DNA of 64,000 bases, from contig OU015568.1 of NCBI GenBank assembly GCA_907165135.1, positions 12,408,501 to 12,472,500 of the forward strand, written 5' to 3'. A program made the translations under genes and the position numbers. The stretch comes from Oikopleura dioica. Lineage: Eukaryota; Chordata; Appendicularia; Copelata; Oikopleuridae. Under the pieces are notes generated by a model. The model worked only from the letters and a program-made list of their open reading frames with translations, searched no databases and had not been told where the DNA came from. Shown in pieces: positions 36,779-49,172 of the stretch (position 1 is its first letter; every line of letters begins with the position of its first letter).

Positions 36779-38063
36779 TTTTGATTTCACATCTATAGTT
36801 AATGATCCTGGAAGATAAAAAAACGGAGAGAAGAAGAGCTCGGAATTCATCTTCTGATTCTTCTGAGAAATAGTCAGGCGCGCGTGGGCGGCGCGCTCCT
36901 CCCTTATTCGCCGCGCTGTGCTCGCCTGAATTTAGTTGATAAATCAACGGTTTTTTTCAAGCGGAAATGATGAAGATCAGAGAAGAATTAACTGCCAGAG
37001 GAATTAGAGAAGAATTAACTGCCTATAAAATTTTGCCCAATTCGCTTAAAACTTATGAACTGTGTTTCCGCTTTGTTTCGCCTCCAAACTTCAACCTTTC
37101 GTATTTAATGTATGATGCGTTTTCTTCTCTCTTTCGATGCACAAACCGTTGATAAGTTAAATGTTTCTATTTTTTTTCAATTTTTGACATTAAAGCTTTA
37201 CGAGTTGCGAAACTAAAATACTGTCTATCATTTTTAAATTTTAATTCAGAATTTCAATTTCAGAAAGGACTCAGTGTTGAAAATTGACCATATAAAATAA
37301 CAACGGGGAGAATATTGAACCCGTTATAATTGTGGGCCTCCAGAAGAATTTACCCGTTATAATTGTGCCCTTTCTTTAATTTAACATGATTTTGAACTCC
37401 TCGAAAGATATTGAAGAACTTCCTGCCAGTATTCTTCTCGCAGACAACAAAGAAAGCTTCCGAATTCTAGGAACTCGATGAATCAACAAAACGACGTGCT
37501 CGATTCCATCTTTAGGAGCTCCAACGAAGAAGAAAAATATATAGGAAAGGAGTTTCGAATTTTCTTTTGCAATCAATTTTTTCACTTATTGGTTTATTTT
37601 TCAGCGGCTTCAATTAACTGAGACGTTACAAATTTACCGGTGCAAATGCGTCAAATACAGTGCTGTGATTGGCTGAATTAGGGACACGTAGTCCTTTGAA
37701 AAATGAAAAATCGCCATAAATCCGAAATTTTTTGAGATCTCGAAAATCTGAGATGATACTGGCATAGAGCTTGAGATTCTCCGTCGATACGTATAAAGAT
37801 GTCTTGGGCTACAATGTAACCCTTAGGCGCTAGAGCAACAGCAAGTTTGCCCCGGTAATTTTGTAACGGCTCTGACCTATGGAAATCGTCCGTAACGAAT
37901 GTAACGAGTTTGATGAAAATGTAAGGAGCTTTTTTTTATAGAACATCAGAAGTCTTCTTCGTCGGAAGTGGCGAGTACTTCTTTTAATTGGCGCATCAAA
38001 TCGTCATCGTCTTTTTATTATTTATCAAGTTATTCTAATTAAATACAATTAAATAAGAAACCA
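36779..38063. other. Accessory intergenic DNA
   Basis: A short direct repeat, ACCCGTTATAATTGTG, occurs twice (near 37318 and 37352). GC-rich AAATAGTCAGGCGCGCGTG lies near 36870. No coding exon was convincing. Part is 3' flank of the MULE-derived gene. Confidence 0.4.
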
Positions 38064-40603
38064 TTATATACGTGTAAACAATCCTGGGATATCTGCTTTT
38101 CTCATTTCTTCGCGTTTTCGCAATTTCGCATTTTCCGCCTTCATTTTTTCCAGCTCTTCCCGTAACTCTGCGATCAACTCTTCATTTTGTTCTTTTTTTC
38201 TTTGAATGGTTTGACGCCGTTTATTTGCTATATCAGCATAGTAGCCCTAAATATTCTGCTATTTTCTTAAAGAAACATACAAGCATTACCTTAGGATCAT
38301 TTTCTCTTTTTTTTCGATTTCTTTCTTTAAGAATTTTCTTTTCTTTCGCAATTTGGGCTGCCAAACGCACTTCGGCTTCAGTTTTCTTCTTTTTCTTTTT
38401 TGGTGGGGAATCATGCTCGCAATAGGTTGATTTTTTCGCATTCCGCTTCACTTTTGCGCACAAACTACGCGTATTTTGCGAAGATTCGGGGCGCTCATCT
38501 AGAATAATTAACATTCTGCTTGATAAAACTAAACTTACGATCCGATTCAGAATCTGACAATGAAAGATCCCGCGTTTTGCGCTGTTTTGCGGATTTTGCG
38601 CTGCGAATATACTTCCGTGGCTGCTTGGGTTCAGATAGAACCAGCTTTTCGGGACTAGTTCTGTCATCAAAATTCCGGTAAGAATCAGATGTTGGACGAG
38701 AACGATTAGCTTGTCCGGCTTCGTCATTTTCTTAAATGAAAGTCATTTATTTTTTAAATATGGACAGTTACCTTGCTCCGATTCTGAAGACGAAGGACGA
38801 TTTGGAAACTGTTTTCTGATCGTTTCATCTATCTCATCGGTTTTATCCAGAAGTCGTTCCCAATGTATTGGAGATGGCGATTTTTCAACTAGAAATATTA
38901 AATTTTTGATATTTACATTTTTGATATATTACAGTTTTCAGGCTCACGATCCTCATTGTCCGACGGTAAAGAGTCCACTGGAGGTGGGTCGAACTCATGG
39001 ATAACAGCTGGCACATCGACTTCATCATTGCTCGTCTCCTCATCGACTCTTCTTTCCACTCTTTGAACTGGCTGAGCGATTGGCGCCGCAACTCTTCTCA
39101 AATCGAATTCTCCTCCTTGCTGAGCGAAAGGATCTGGGTCAACTTGCTCACCAGCTGTTTCTTGCTCATCGCGAACTGGGGACATCACAGGCATTGCTTC
39201 TTGAAACTGGTATGACTAAATAATTTTTATTTTTGTATAAAAAATAGTAACTATACGTCAGCTGTTGATTCTTTAATCAAATTTTGAAATACAGCAGTTT
39301 CTGGTTGCGTGGCGTTGTTGATAAAATGTCGGAGTTTCTGAGTAGATTTCAATGACTCGGCCTTTGATCTGGCCCTCATCAAGCCGAAGCCGACAGAAAC
39401 AATTGCTTCTTCGATTGAGCCATTTTCTGCGCATTTTTGTCAAATCTTGCTAGCTGCTCGTAGCGTACAACCGCAACTAAGGCGCACAATCTGTCATTTT
39501 TAGTACTTTGCTGGCTGTTGCTCTCAAGCTTAGCAATTTCCGTACTGAAGCTTTCACTTTTAAAGCCATTAGCAATGGAGATGACCGTAGATAGCTCTGT
39601 CGCATTGTTGATTCCTTGATCCACCAGGGATGAGTTCTAAACATTTAATTTTAGTTGGAATCGCATCTTCACGAATTCGATGTTTTTACAAGATTTCCCA
39701 TCGAAAAAAGGTAACTTACCATGATTTCAAGACTGTTATTAGTCAAGAATTTTGAACCATTCCTCGCTCCTATCGATAATGCAAGGGCCCATGAACTAGG
39801 AGGGAATTTAGCATCGTCATTCAAGTACGTCGTAGAAAGATATCTGTAGAACTCATTAATCTCGTCTTTGATTAGTGGTGTAGACAGTTCATCAAGTGTT
39901 CGACGCAAAAGCTGCATAAATGTGTCGTAGAATGTAGGTTCGGTCAAGTGAATGAATGGGATCGCATGGATGAGTGCTTGGAGTATCTTTCCATTTTTCT
40001 CCCAGAGTGCCAACAGTCCATGACTTTGTAAATATCTTCTAACACTCTGTAACCAATGAAAGTAGCACCCAACCATGCGTAGATTCTTCTCCGGCCATGT
40101 TTCGCGAATCGAATTTCTGAGCCCAGGTTCGAAATCGGACGAGACAGTTGTAAATTCAGAATCAGGACAAAGTTTCTTTTTGTAGATCAATTTACAGTTT
40201 TTCAGGAAAATCGGCTGCTCTGCTATTCAAAACTACCGAACGGCCGATTGTGGTCCTCATCAACGTTATTACACACGACAAATTCGCTGCCGAACCAAGT
40301 AAGTTCAAAATTTTCAATATTGATCATTTCCTTTAAAGCCTCAAAGACAATCTTGTAGCCTTCTTTAGACTGACCCTTGAGAATAATAAAGAATCTAGGA
40401 TTAACACTATCATCTCGGTCTCTTGATCCAATAATGAGGAGTTGACGGTAGCCAAACTTCTTTTGCTGGCCTTTCGTAAAGAATTTACCGTCAACAAACC
40501 AGTGTTTTGAAGAGGTCAGCATGCGCAAATCGTGTTGAGTCGCAAAAGCTAGAGCTTCATCCCATATCGGGCTTCGTTGTTCCGGCGAAAGAAACTCATT
40601 CAT
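38064..40603 (-). CDS. MULE transposase-derived multi-exon gene
   Basis: Mutator-like (MULE) transposases carry a DDE core. Here the first D lies in HWFVDGKFFTKGQQKKFGYR and the second in VSSDFEPGLRNSIRETWP, followed by the typical GCYFHWLQSVRRYLQ. Exons at 40223-40603, 39720-40190 and about 39300-39636 cover this region. Later exons (38933-39220, 38774-38888, about 38540-38735, 38290-38500, 38064-38250) encode an acidic linker, then DNA-binding-like basic runs and a coiled coil (RRQTIQRKKEQNEELIAELR). One base is missing in an A run at 39434-39438. No N-terminal zinc finger and no flanking terminal repeats were found, and the introns are well formed, so it may be a domesticated gene. Confidence 0.7.
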
Positions 40604-40910
40604 TAGAATCCATTTTGTTTCACCATCGCCTTTTCGTGATTTATTAATGAATTATTACTTTTCAATGTTCGTTTCGTGAAACAAAAATGATGTCCTCGTT
40701 GTCTCCACCTTACCCCTCATCTTTCGAATCGTTTTTAATCAAGCTACATTTGGTTTAGGTTCCATCCGACTAAAGACAGTAAAGTACAATGCAAAACACG
40801 AGCACGAATATGTCAATAACTTCAAAGTCTTGCAAAACTCGTTCAAAAAATGGGCGTAGATAAGGTTTGTCTTCATCAAAATTATAACTCTACACAGAAA
40901 CAAGAAATTA

Positions 40911-42000
40911 GACTACGTTGACGCGCCACAAAGTTATGAAGCAGATTCTGAAACCTTCGCAAGACACAATATTCTCTGCGAGAAGAAAGGACTCTGGACT
41001 CTGCCAGCTGATTATCCACAGGTAAAGCGTATCACTCAGAACTTTCTTTACAGTTATTCAGACAATTCTTGAGTGCTTCCAGCGAGGAAGAGAGACCGCC
41101 AGTGATAATGCTATCATTTGAGGCACTCCGACGCCAGATTTGACAGATTACACGACCCGTACTTATGGCGAGTTCGCTGCAACATCTCAATACCTGGCGA
41201 ATTCACTGAAAAAGCACGGACTTATCAGTGGAGAAAGCAAAATTGCGATCTACTCGTCGAATTGCTACGAATACGACGCAGTAATCATTGGAGGATACTA
41301 TCAAAATATATGCAATGTTTCGCTTTACGATACTTTTGGTGAACAAGCAGTCAAATACATTCTCGAGCACGTAAGTTTACAACTTCTTTACGAGATTATT
41401 TTTACTTTTTCTTCAGATTGAAGCTCCAATCTGCTTCGTTCAAAATCAAAAGAAACTTGACCTCATTCTCAAAATCAAGCCTGCTCATCTTCAAACAATC
41501 GTTGTGTTTCGAAAATTCAAGAAGGTCAAGTCCTCCAATTATAAAATCATAAGTTTCGACGATTTTATTGCAATCGGAAAAGACAGCTCGTTTGATAATG
41601 TTCCGCCGACTTCTTCAGGTAAAAATGATAAAAATAGGGGCGATCATTTAATTTCATTATTCAGACATTGCTACGATCAATTACACATCCGACACGACTG
41701 GCGATCCGAAAGGCGTCGTCTTGACTCACAAGAACATCTGCACCGTCTGCTGTGGCATTACAATCTTCTCGGTTAAAGAGCCTTGGAAAACAAGCGACGT
41801 CTGGTTCAGCTATTTGCCGATGGCTAATATTTTTTAAACTTGTTGACGTGCCCGACATGGATTATTATGCGCGCGAAGGAAAAGGAGAAATCTGCTTCCG
41901 TGGCGACAACGTCATGCAAAGTAATTTCCTTTCACCACTGTCAAGTGTCTCACACTTCGTTCAATGGTTTAAAAAGTTTTTCGACGCTAACTATCAGGTA
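40911..42000 (+). pseudogene. Long-chain acyl-CoA synthetase pseudogene (ACSL-like)
   Basis: ACSL enzymes activate fatty acids with ATP and CoA. The remains, read through short introns, include TILECFQRGRETASDNAII, RTYGEFAATSQYLANSLKKH, ICNVSLYDTFGEQAVKYILE, the P-loop-like INYTSDTTGDPKGVVLTHKN and VWFSYLPMANIF. The reading then jumps to VDVPDMDYYAREGKGEICFR and RGDNVMQ, omitting about 150-200 residues of the adenylation core. An in-frame TGA interrupts the N-terminal part at 41119-41121, and the C-terminal third is absent. The conserved TSGTTG motif is TSDTTG. Three independent defects make this a decayed copy rather than an active gene. It lies between a MULE gene and foldback repeats. Confidence 0.85.
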
Positions 42001-42386
42001 AATCAAAAAGAACGCGAAATCCTTTTTCAATTCTGATTTCAAAGGGAGAACCTCTTGGTCCCGTTCATGCGAGAGCGAACGCTGGTGTGACTCCCGCTTC
42101 AAATTCGCTGCAGTTTCTACAACAGCAAAGAAAGCACCCGCTCGAGCTGGAGCTCCCGCTGCTCGGGTCCTCGAAGCCCCAAGAACTCCTGCATCGTAAG
42201 AGAAGCCGCTTGCGGCTTCGAATTTATGTTAGTTCAGGGAAAGACAAAGGAAAAAGAAGAACGCACGGCCTCTGCTTTTCTACCGTATCAAGGATGTCCC
42301 AAGCTCTAAAGGATAATTCAACTCAAGATTTAACTAAACTATATTCACTGTCATTTCTTTCGTGCATCTGTGCTCGGTCAAATAAA
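42001..42386. other. Flank of the ACSL pseudogene
   Basis: A GC-rich patch at 42050-42190 reads TTAKKAPARAGAPAARVLEA in one frame and HPLELELPLLGSSKP in another. Neither is an ACSL segment I can place. A short hairpin, AAGCCGCTTGCGGCTT, follows at 42205-42220. Confidence 0.4.
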
Positions 42387-43445
42387 TCACTTTCCTAGTA
42401 CTGTCATCCAGTCTTCCAAGCGTCGAGGATCAGGAACTGTAGCGGCCTTTATTTTTCTTTCGTACTTTCTGGAATTCTGAGCAAGACGTCTCATCTCCTT
42501 TTTCGTGAAAAGATTGCCTCTTTCCATGCTCGAAAGTTGTGAATCTTTTTGAACTTCTCCACGAATTGTCTGTTGACTTTTTGGGCGAATTTGGTTCCTG
42601 TTGAGCATGGACACAGTCGTTGCGTACTGTAATCGCTTCTTTTCGAGTGCATCGTTCTTCAGACATTTATTCATGTGAATGTCTACTTTCGACTCTAGCT
42701 TTCCACATCGCCAATTGCTGAGCTCAAAAACGAGGAGATTCCATATCAACAACTTTTGCAAACATCCAAATCTTCGTTGAACAGCGGAATGAAGCGTCTT
42801 TCGAATATGATTGATTTTCACACTCGACTCGCATCTTGAAACGGAAGTCAGGATCGTCGTTTTTAGAATGCAGAATCGTTTTCTTCGCTTTTCTTGCTTT
42901 GAAAGCAAATGATCTGGAAGCAACTTTGACGAGGAAGGATGCATTGTTTTTTGAGTTTCGTTGAATCGTTACCAAGGCAGGGTTTTCGACAGTACCACCA
43001 ATGTTTTCTTACACGTTTTATAAAAATTCATTGACAAAGGCCACTTTTGACCCATTTATTCAAGATTAATAGCTGTAGCAAACATAAATCAGCTTCTTCC
43101 GGGAATTTCTGTGTTAATCACCCGGTGTTTGCATCTGATTTCGAGTACTTGGTCACAGTGAGCACCCACTGAGATAATGGCGCACGCAAATGCTTTTTGA
43201 AACTGAACTTGTTATAAAACTATCCTGAAAATTCTTCCTCAGAAGGTGGTGGAATCGGTGTCAGTTTCAACATTTTTCTATCCGCATTCTCTTCATCATC
43301 CTCCATTTTCTCAGAAAAATCAAAATCTAACTTTTCAGCTGCCTGTTAACCCGTTTGTTACTCCGAAAATAGCAAGAACGAACTGTGGATGCTGCCCTCA
43401 TTCTATTTTTAGCGCAGAAATTTCAATTCCAAATTCGTCGTCTTT
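42387..43445 (-). CDS. Unrecognised basic/acidic protein, exons partly resolved
   Basis: Several stretches look coding on the minus strand. About 43210-43330 encodes AAEKLDFDFSEKMEDDEENA and LTPIPPPSEEEFS. About 42765-43000 encodes ENPALVTIQRNSKNNASFLV, DPDFRFKMRVECENQ and DASFRCSTKIWMFA. About 42387-42735 encodes NWRCGKLESKVDIHMNKCLK, IRPKSQQTIRGEVQK, then RKYERKIKAATVPDPRRLED before the stop. The joins are uncertain; 42736-42767 may be a very short GT-AG intron. A CxxxxxxxxxHxxxC pattern occurs but is not a clear zinc finger. No family is recognised and the 5' end is unknown. Confidence 0.4.
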
Positions 43446-43618
43446 TTTAGCGCCCTGAATAGTCGGCTTTTAGATCAAACGCTCCCGTCGAAAGGTGCAA
43501 ACTCCTGCTGAAACTGCTCCGGAATGAAATTTGTGTGATAATCACCAGTTTTTCGAATTTATAAATGATTTTATTAAAAAGAGTTTTTTGCAGAGTTTCA
43601 AATAATATGCATACTAAA

Positions 43619-43767
43619 AAGGCGATTTTCTGGCAGTTAGACTTTCTGGCAGTTAGATTTTCTGGCAAAGGCGATTTTCTGGAAGTTAGATTTTCTGGCA
43701 GTGCCAGAAAATCGCCTTTGCCAGAAAGTCTAACTGCCAGAAAATCTAACTGCCAGAAAATCGCCTC
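43619..43767. repeat. Foldback of TTTTCTGGCAGTTAGA units, copy 2
   Basis: This is the same unit and palindromic design as 36662-36778, but longer (149 bp): left-arm units end at TTTTCTGGCAG|TGCCAGAAAA, and the right arm mirrors them. Flanks differ from the first copy. Confidence 0.85.
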
Positions 43768-45703
43768 TCTCTTATTTTTCTTGGCCAATTACCGACCAGA
43801 AACTTGGACCGCCTTACTAACAGGGACCTCAAATTTCAAGTTTATACGATTTTTTCTTTGAAAAGCTTATCTTCCGAATGTACAGCTCTTTATCTGGTCT
43901 GAGTTCTAAGTAAAACAAACTTGGCTTTTGGACAAAAAAGTCCTACCCACTTCAAAGCTTTTCTCAGAGCTTCAGATAGCCGCGCGTTTTATTATAAATC
44001 TTTGTCCATCTGATTGATCGCCCTTTCTACAAATCAAAACCGGCCCTAAAAGCTAAAATGACCTGCCGGGGCGAAAGGTCCCGTCGATCGCATCAAGTGA
44101 CCTGGTTTTTTGAAATTGAGGAAGTCCACGCTGTTTCATTGCGGCTCCTGCTGCGATCTGTTTTATCCAGCCCGCTTGATTCCCATGTAACAAAAAAACT
44201 GAAACAAGAAAATTTGAATGACAGGGGCGATCGAACATGGCCCCGTTTCTTTTTCCAAAATGTCGAGTTCGATAATCTTTTCTAGCTCCAGCAGTTTTCT
44301 AAGCCTCTTAGTCGATAAATCACCAGCCGGTTTTACAAGGTACTAATATAAACATCAAGATCGAATGTCCTCAAACGCTCGCAAATGTCCCTTGATGTCT
44401 CGGAATGTCTCTGAATGTTCTTAGATGTCTTTGAATAGCCCTAAATGTTTTCAAATGTCTGCGAATATCCGAGATTTTCATGAATCCTTCTAAAAAATCA
44501 AAACCCGTTTAGCAACATGTTTTGCAACAACCCAAAACAAACATTTCTAGTTACATTCCACAGCACTAACGCAACCTAGGTCGAAGGGGTCACTTCTAGC
44601 TCCAGGTGCACATTCAAATGTCCAGAATTCATTCAATTGCGAACAACAAGTCTCGGAATATAACAATTTCAAAAGTCACTCGAGACAGACACTTGGCAGG
44701 AGCGAAATTCACAAGCACTTCTCACTCGAATTCCGCATACGTTTTCTTTTATTACTGTTTTATTCCTGAGTGACAGTCTTTCTCAGCTAAAGCTACAGTT
44801 CTTGAAGAGAATGTCAGGCACTCTGTACCCTGTCATCATGTCAAATACGCCTTCTCTTCTTGTTGACCTCTTGTTAGTTTTATTCAAATCCTCTACTCAT
44901 ATCAAACTAATCCCTGCCTCCATAAAACACATAACAAAAATCCCCAAAATCAATCAACTTTGAAGAGTGAAATCGAATTGAACGCAGAGCAGGTGCTCTC
45001 AATCGCCGCCTTTGATAGAAAGAGTTGTCCTAGTTTATCCCTTTTCGAGTGTACAAACAATTTTCATTTGTCCCACATGTCACGCTTTTTTTCGGTAACG
45101 CCTTTGACGAGCTGCCCTAAATTTACTTAGCCTGCGATAAATAAACTGCTCAAAAAAGAAGAGTGCCCTGAAAATACTTAGATCCTCATCAGAAGCAAGA
45201 AATTGGGACGGTTCTTGAAAATAATTCATTTTAGGATTAGCGCTACTGTGGCTACTACTGCTAATGTACCAAAGAGTCCCTCCCCAGATGTAAAAATGAC
45301 ATTTATTTAAATCATTTAGGAGGCTCAATAAATAAGTGAATAACTTTGATGCTCCGCGCCCGCTGGAATTTACGGTAGTGAATGTCAGAGGCACCTCAAG
45401 TTGCGTGTACTTTTATGAGTCTCGCCGGGGTAAATACCGCTTGAATCCTTGAATCTCGAGGAATTTCGTAGTCACTGAGTAAACTTAGCATTGCCATTCA
45501 GGAGGAGAAAAACGTGTAAAATGCTCGAGCGAGCACGTCCTCGGATAATTTTGTAAATATTTATTCGCGGCCAAAGTTCATTCCCCAGGATTTTCCGATT
45601 TGCGCCGAGGTCCTCAAAACTGACCATGAGATTGGGGAAACGGTAGAGCGGATTGATGAATCGTTGGAGTGCGTATAAGTAGACTACAAGTGCAGATAAA
45701 ACC
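43768..45703. other. 1.9-kb accessory intergenic DNA
   Basis: No supported gene. A minus-strand acceptor-like TTTCTTGTTTCAG at about 44200 precedes a short ORF (44053-44190, HGNQAGWIKQIAAGAAMKQR) that may be an orphan exon. A 10-bp-periodic repeat lies at 44362-44473. ORFs at 45080-45394 and 45472-45723 have no family signature. Confidence 0.4.
44362..44473. repeat. 10-bp-periodic repeat, intergenic copy
   Basis: Eleven consecutive 10-base units are in register: TCGAATGTCC, GCAAATGTCC, CTTGATGTCT, CGGAATGTCT, CTGAATGTTC, TTAGATGTCT and so on. The core is AATGTC(C/T). Confidence 0.8.
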
Positions 45704-45709
45704 CAATTA

Positions 45710-46670
45710 GTAGGGGAAATCACTAATAATTAAGCTTTTTTTCTAGCTTAGAAGGGTGAGGTTATAATACAGATTTAGAATCCCCAGAAGCTGGAGATCA
45801 TTTTGACTATTGATAGTGGGGGGTCAACTCGTACCCTGAGGGCATTTAGGCCTCTCTGAAGCCCCAAAATCCGGCCAACTTCGGAAATTTGAATTTTTGA
45901 ACGCCCAGACCGCCCCTTTAGAGCCAGCGACTGTGCTAGAATTGTAGCCCAGGCTCTGACGGTCATTTTGAGATATAGAAAAGTACTGAGACCCGGGGGT
46001 TCCTGAGGAGCTAGAGGCTCTTGAAGTTCGGGAACTCGACAAAAATTGAGTACTTTTTCACAAAAAGTACACCATTTGTGTCACAAATGCCTCCAAAAGA
46101 CCCTTTATCTATGTTTCTTCAATAAAAAATGTTTTAGGAATCGTTTGGGGTCATCCGAGGTCACTCTAGGTCAGAAATTATGCAGAATTTAGAAAACTGT
46201 TATGAGTGACCCGATCTGACCTCGGATGACCCCAAATGATTCCTAAAACATTTTTTATTGAAGAAACATAGATAAAGAGTCTTTTGGAGGCATTTGTGAC
46301 ACAAATGGTGTACTTTTTGTGAAAAAGTACTCAATTTTTGTCGAGTTCCCGAACTTCAAGAGCCTCTAGCTCCTCAGGAACCCCCGGGTCTCAGTACTTT
46401 TCTATATCTCAAAATGACCGTCAGAGCCTGGGCTACAATTCTAGCACAGTCGCTGGCTCTAAAGGGGCGGTCTGGGCGTTCAAAAATTCAAATTTCCGAA
46501 GTTGGCCGGATTTTGGGGCTTCAGAGAGGCCTAAATGCCCTCAGGGTACGAGTTGACCCCCCACTATCAATAGTCAAAATGATCTCCAGCTTCTGGGGAT
46601 TCTAAATCTGTATTATAACCTCACCCTTCTAAGCTAGAAAAAAAGCTTAATTATTAGTGATTTCCCCTAC
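45710..46670. mobile_element. 961-bp near-perfect palindromic foldback element
   Basis: Two arms of about 460 bp are almost identical inverted copies around a spacer of a few dozen bases near 46190. Ends read GTAGGGGAAATCACTAATAA and its reverse complement. A 6-bp duplication CAATTA flanks it (45704-45709 and 46671-46676). The arms encode the same 63- and 72-codon ORFs on opposite strands, which are by-products of the symmetry. No transposase is present. Confidence 0.9.
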
Positions 46671-46676
46671 CAATTA

Positions 46677-48206
46677 GGCACTTTATTGCCGCCATAAAGT
46701 GGGGAAAACAGTGAGCGAGTATTTGTTGATGGTTTCATTGATTATGAGTGCGTTATCGGTTATTCTTTTTATTGAATAAAAAGGTTCAATGAGATGATTC
46801 TTGAATTTATTAATCCTTCGATAATGTCAACCAAATCAATTTGCGTCAATTACCAAAGTTCTCCCGATCTTTGATTTTTACGATGAGAAAGTTTGAAAGC
46901 CACTTTATTGGTAATCGAACTTTCAGAAGAAGGATAATTTCGGTAGTTTGTTACGGGCGTGTCTATCTTACGCGGTCAGTGGTGAATTTTTGAATAGAAA
47001 AAACATTACAAGGAGTCAATTCTCATTTTGTTTAGAATTCAGCGGACACTAGAATTATTTTAAAAGCGTCATTTAGGCCAGAGAGGTAATTGCGCTAAGA
47101 CCGCAATTATAAAAATTATGGGCTTATGATAAGCTTCGGTTCGCGTTTCGATCTTTCTACCTGCTCTGTTACTGTATTTTCCTACTCTTGAATTTTTGAC
47201 TGGTTTGCTGCTTGATCTGACATAAGAGTTACTATCCCTCGCTTATTCAAAATAAACAGTAGCGACAGTCTTTGACTTGCTGCCCTCAGATTATGCTGAA
47301 CTCAAGTTTAATCCTGCCAAATCATGTCGGTAAAGAATGTGAGTGCATATTTATTATGCGGCTTTAAATTGGTGTGAGAACTTAATATTTACAAGCCACT
47401 GACAAGACGGAAACGCGTCAAACTTATAAAAAATAGTATAATTGCAGGCTCTTAAACCCAGATCCTCGGATTTAGACATTCTAGAGCCGTGTAACAGACA
47501 GTAAAATGACCTCAGAAAGATTTTCTATTCATTTTTTCTTTTAAAAATTTGAGTTTGACGCGATCGACTTCAAGTGGCTTTAATATTTCCTGCTCATTAA
47601 AAATATTCTTGGCCGAGAAAAATTTACTTCCCTAAATTTAATCCAATTTGGCAGGATTTTATTCCGGCTAGGTGCCAGAAGTACCTCTGGAAATAGTTTT
47701 CCTCGATTTTTAGTATGTTCAGGTTCGGCTATAAAATCACAACAATCCACGTGCTCCATTTTAATAAAACTCATCGTAACAATCAATCGCCATCAGGAGC
47801 TTTAGGGACCACCCTTGAATTATTAATAGGTCTTGCAGCGAGGGTAATTATTCGCTGGAAAGAAGAGGGAGCCGATCCATCTTTGGAAATGTGTATCCTT
47901 CGAAAGGTGAAATTTCCGCTCCCGTCAAATGCCAACCGTCACGTTGTTAAATTCCAAATTTGGCGTCTTTATTTAGCCCGTTATTTGCAAGGCCAAACGT
48001 TTCCGGTTCCAAAATCAAGGAGCAAGTTTTCCATCACAAATTCGCTACCTCAACTTGAGGTCCTCAAGCTCAGGTCCTCAACTGCGAGCTACAGTATAAG
48101 TTTTTCTAACAGATCTGCCCCTCATTAAAATACGGACCAGTCCAGCAAGGCCCTCTTTTCACGCATTTCAAAAAGTCCAATTAATGAACTTTTAAGAGAG
48201 TGGGCT
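46677..48206. other. Accessory DNA with one unrecognised ORF
   Basis: A 137-codon plus-strand ORF (47715-48128) includes LELLIGLAARVIIRWKEEGA and NRHVVKFQIWRLYLARYLQG. It shows no family I recognise and no clear splice sites. The rest is AT-rich. It may be the remnant of an older element interrupted by the MITE at 48215. Confidence 0.35.
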
Positions 48207-48214
48207 GTCCAGGG

Positions 48215-48642
48215 CAGGGTTCGGTATTTTGAATTCGCGAAATTATTCGTTTTTCATTTGAATTTCTATTTATTCGTTTACGAATATTCTCTATTGAGCG
48301 AATATTCACAACGAATGAAATCGAATTTTCTCGGAGAATTTTTCAGAAATTCAGCGAATTTCTCAAATATTCGCTCTGCCGCGCGCTCTGATTGGTCGGG
48401 CTTTGACGTTGCGCAGCCTATAATTTTATCTTCACCGCCTAAATAACCTTATAGCTCGCGGGCGCCACCCTTTTCTCACCCGCGGCCCTGGAGTTCAGCC
48501 AATCCAGGGCTGTACGCTCAATTTCGAGCGAATATTCGCCCGAATAGGCGATTCGCGAACAATCGCTTATTCGCTTTAGAAAAGAGCATATTCGCTGCGT
48601 GTATTGGCGAATTTTTCGACGAATTCAAAATACCGAACCCTG
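48215..48642. mobile_element. hAT-like MITE, CAGGGTTCGGTA ends (A)
   Basis: Ends are CAGGGTTCGGTATTTTGAATT and its reverse complement. An 8-bp target duplication GTCCAGGG flanks it on both sides (48207-48214 and 48643-48650). The interior is built of CGAATATTCG-type short palindromes. An 8-bp duplication with CAGGG ends is typical of hAT-superfamily MITEs. No ORF of note. Confidence 0.93.
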
Positions 48643-49172
48643 GTCCAGGGGCCCTTTGTCGATAACTGTCAAAAAATTTGAAGCATCGGCCGAAACTGAC
48701 GCTCGAATTGGCGAAAGGGCTCTAAGCCAGGCTTACGGTTTTAAATTTTTCCAAGTCCTTGAGTTTCAACTTGAGTCTTTTTCAAGTTTTGAAAAACTTG
48801 GCAAGGGTATTTTTGGGTGGAAAATGTATATTGACGGGTTAAATATGCATATTTCTATTGATAAAGAAGGTGAATCTGTTGTTAGGGAAGATTTTTATAT
48901 TTGGTAATTTTCGCTGTTGCAGAAAAGCTCAAAGGAATTCTTCTGGTTTGACGACTTGTCATGATTTACGAGTGCACTAATCCTACCCATTCAAACTGCC
49001 CTTTCGTACTTTCTCATTATAACCAATTTTTCATCAGCAAATGTCAACTTACATAACCCGCCGCATGAAAAGTCCAAATCATCTGCAAATATTTTTCTTG
49101 CCGCTGCGAGAATTAGCTTAATTGAAGCGATAGTTGCAGCTTTTTTTGGCAAGATGCGTGAGAAAACATCGT

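Noticed and set aside
42205..42220. AAGCCGCTTGCGGCTT hairpin as a histone mRNA 3' stem-loop.
   Set aside because: Stem and loop do not match the histone consensus, and no histone gene is adjacent.
45775..46605. Two pairs of identical ORFs (63 and 72 codons) on opposite strands.
   Set aside because: They are mirror copies created by the palindromic element; composition and context give no support for a protein.
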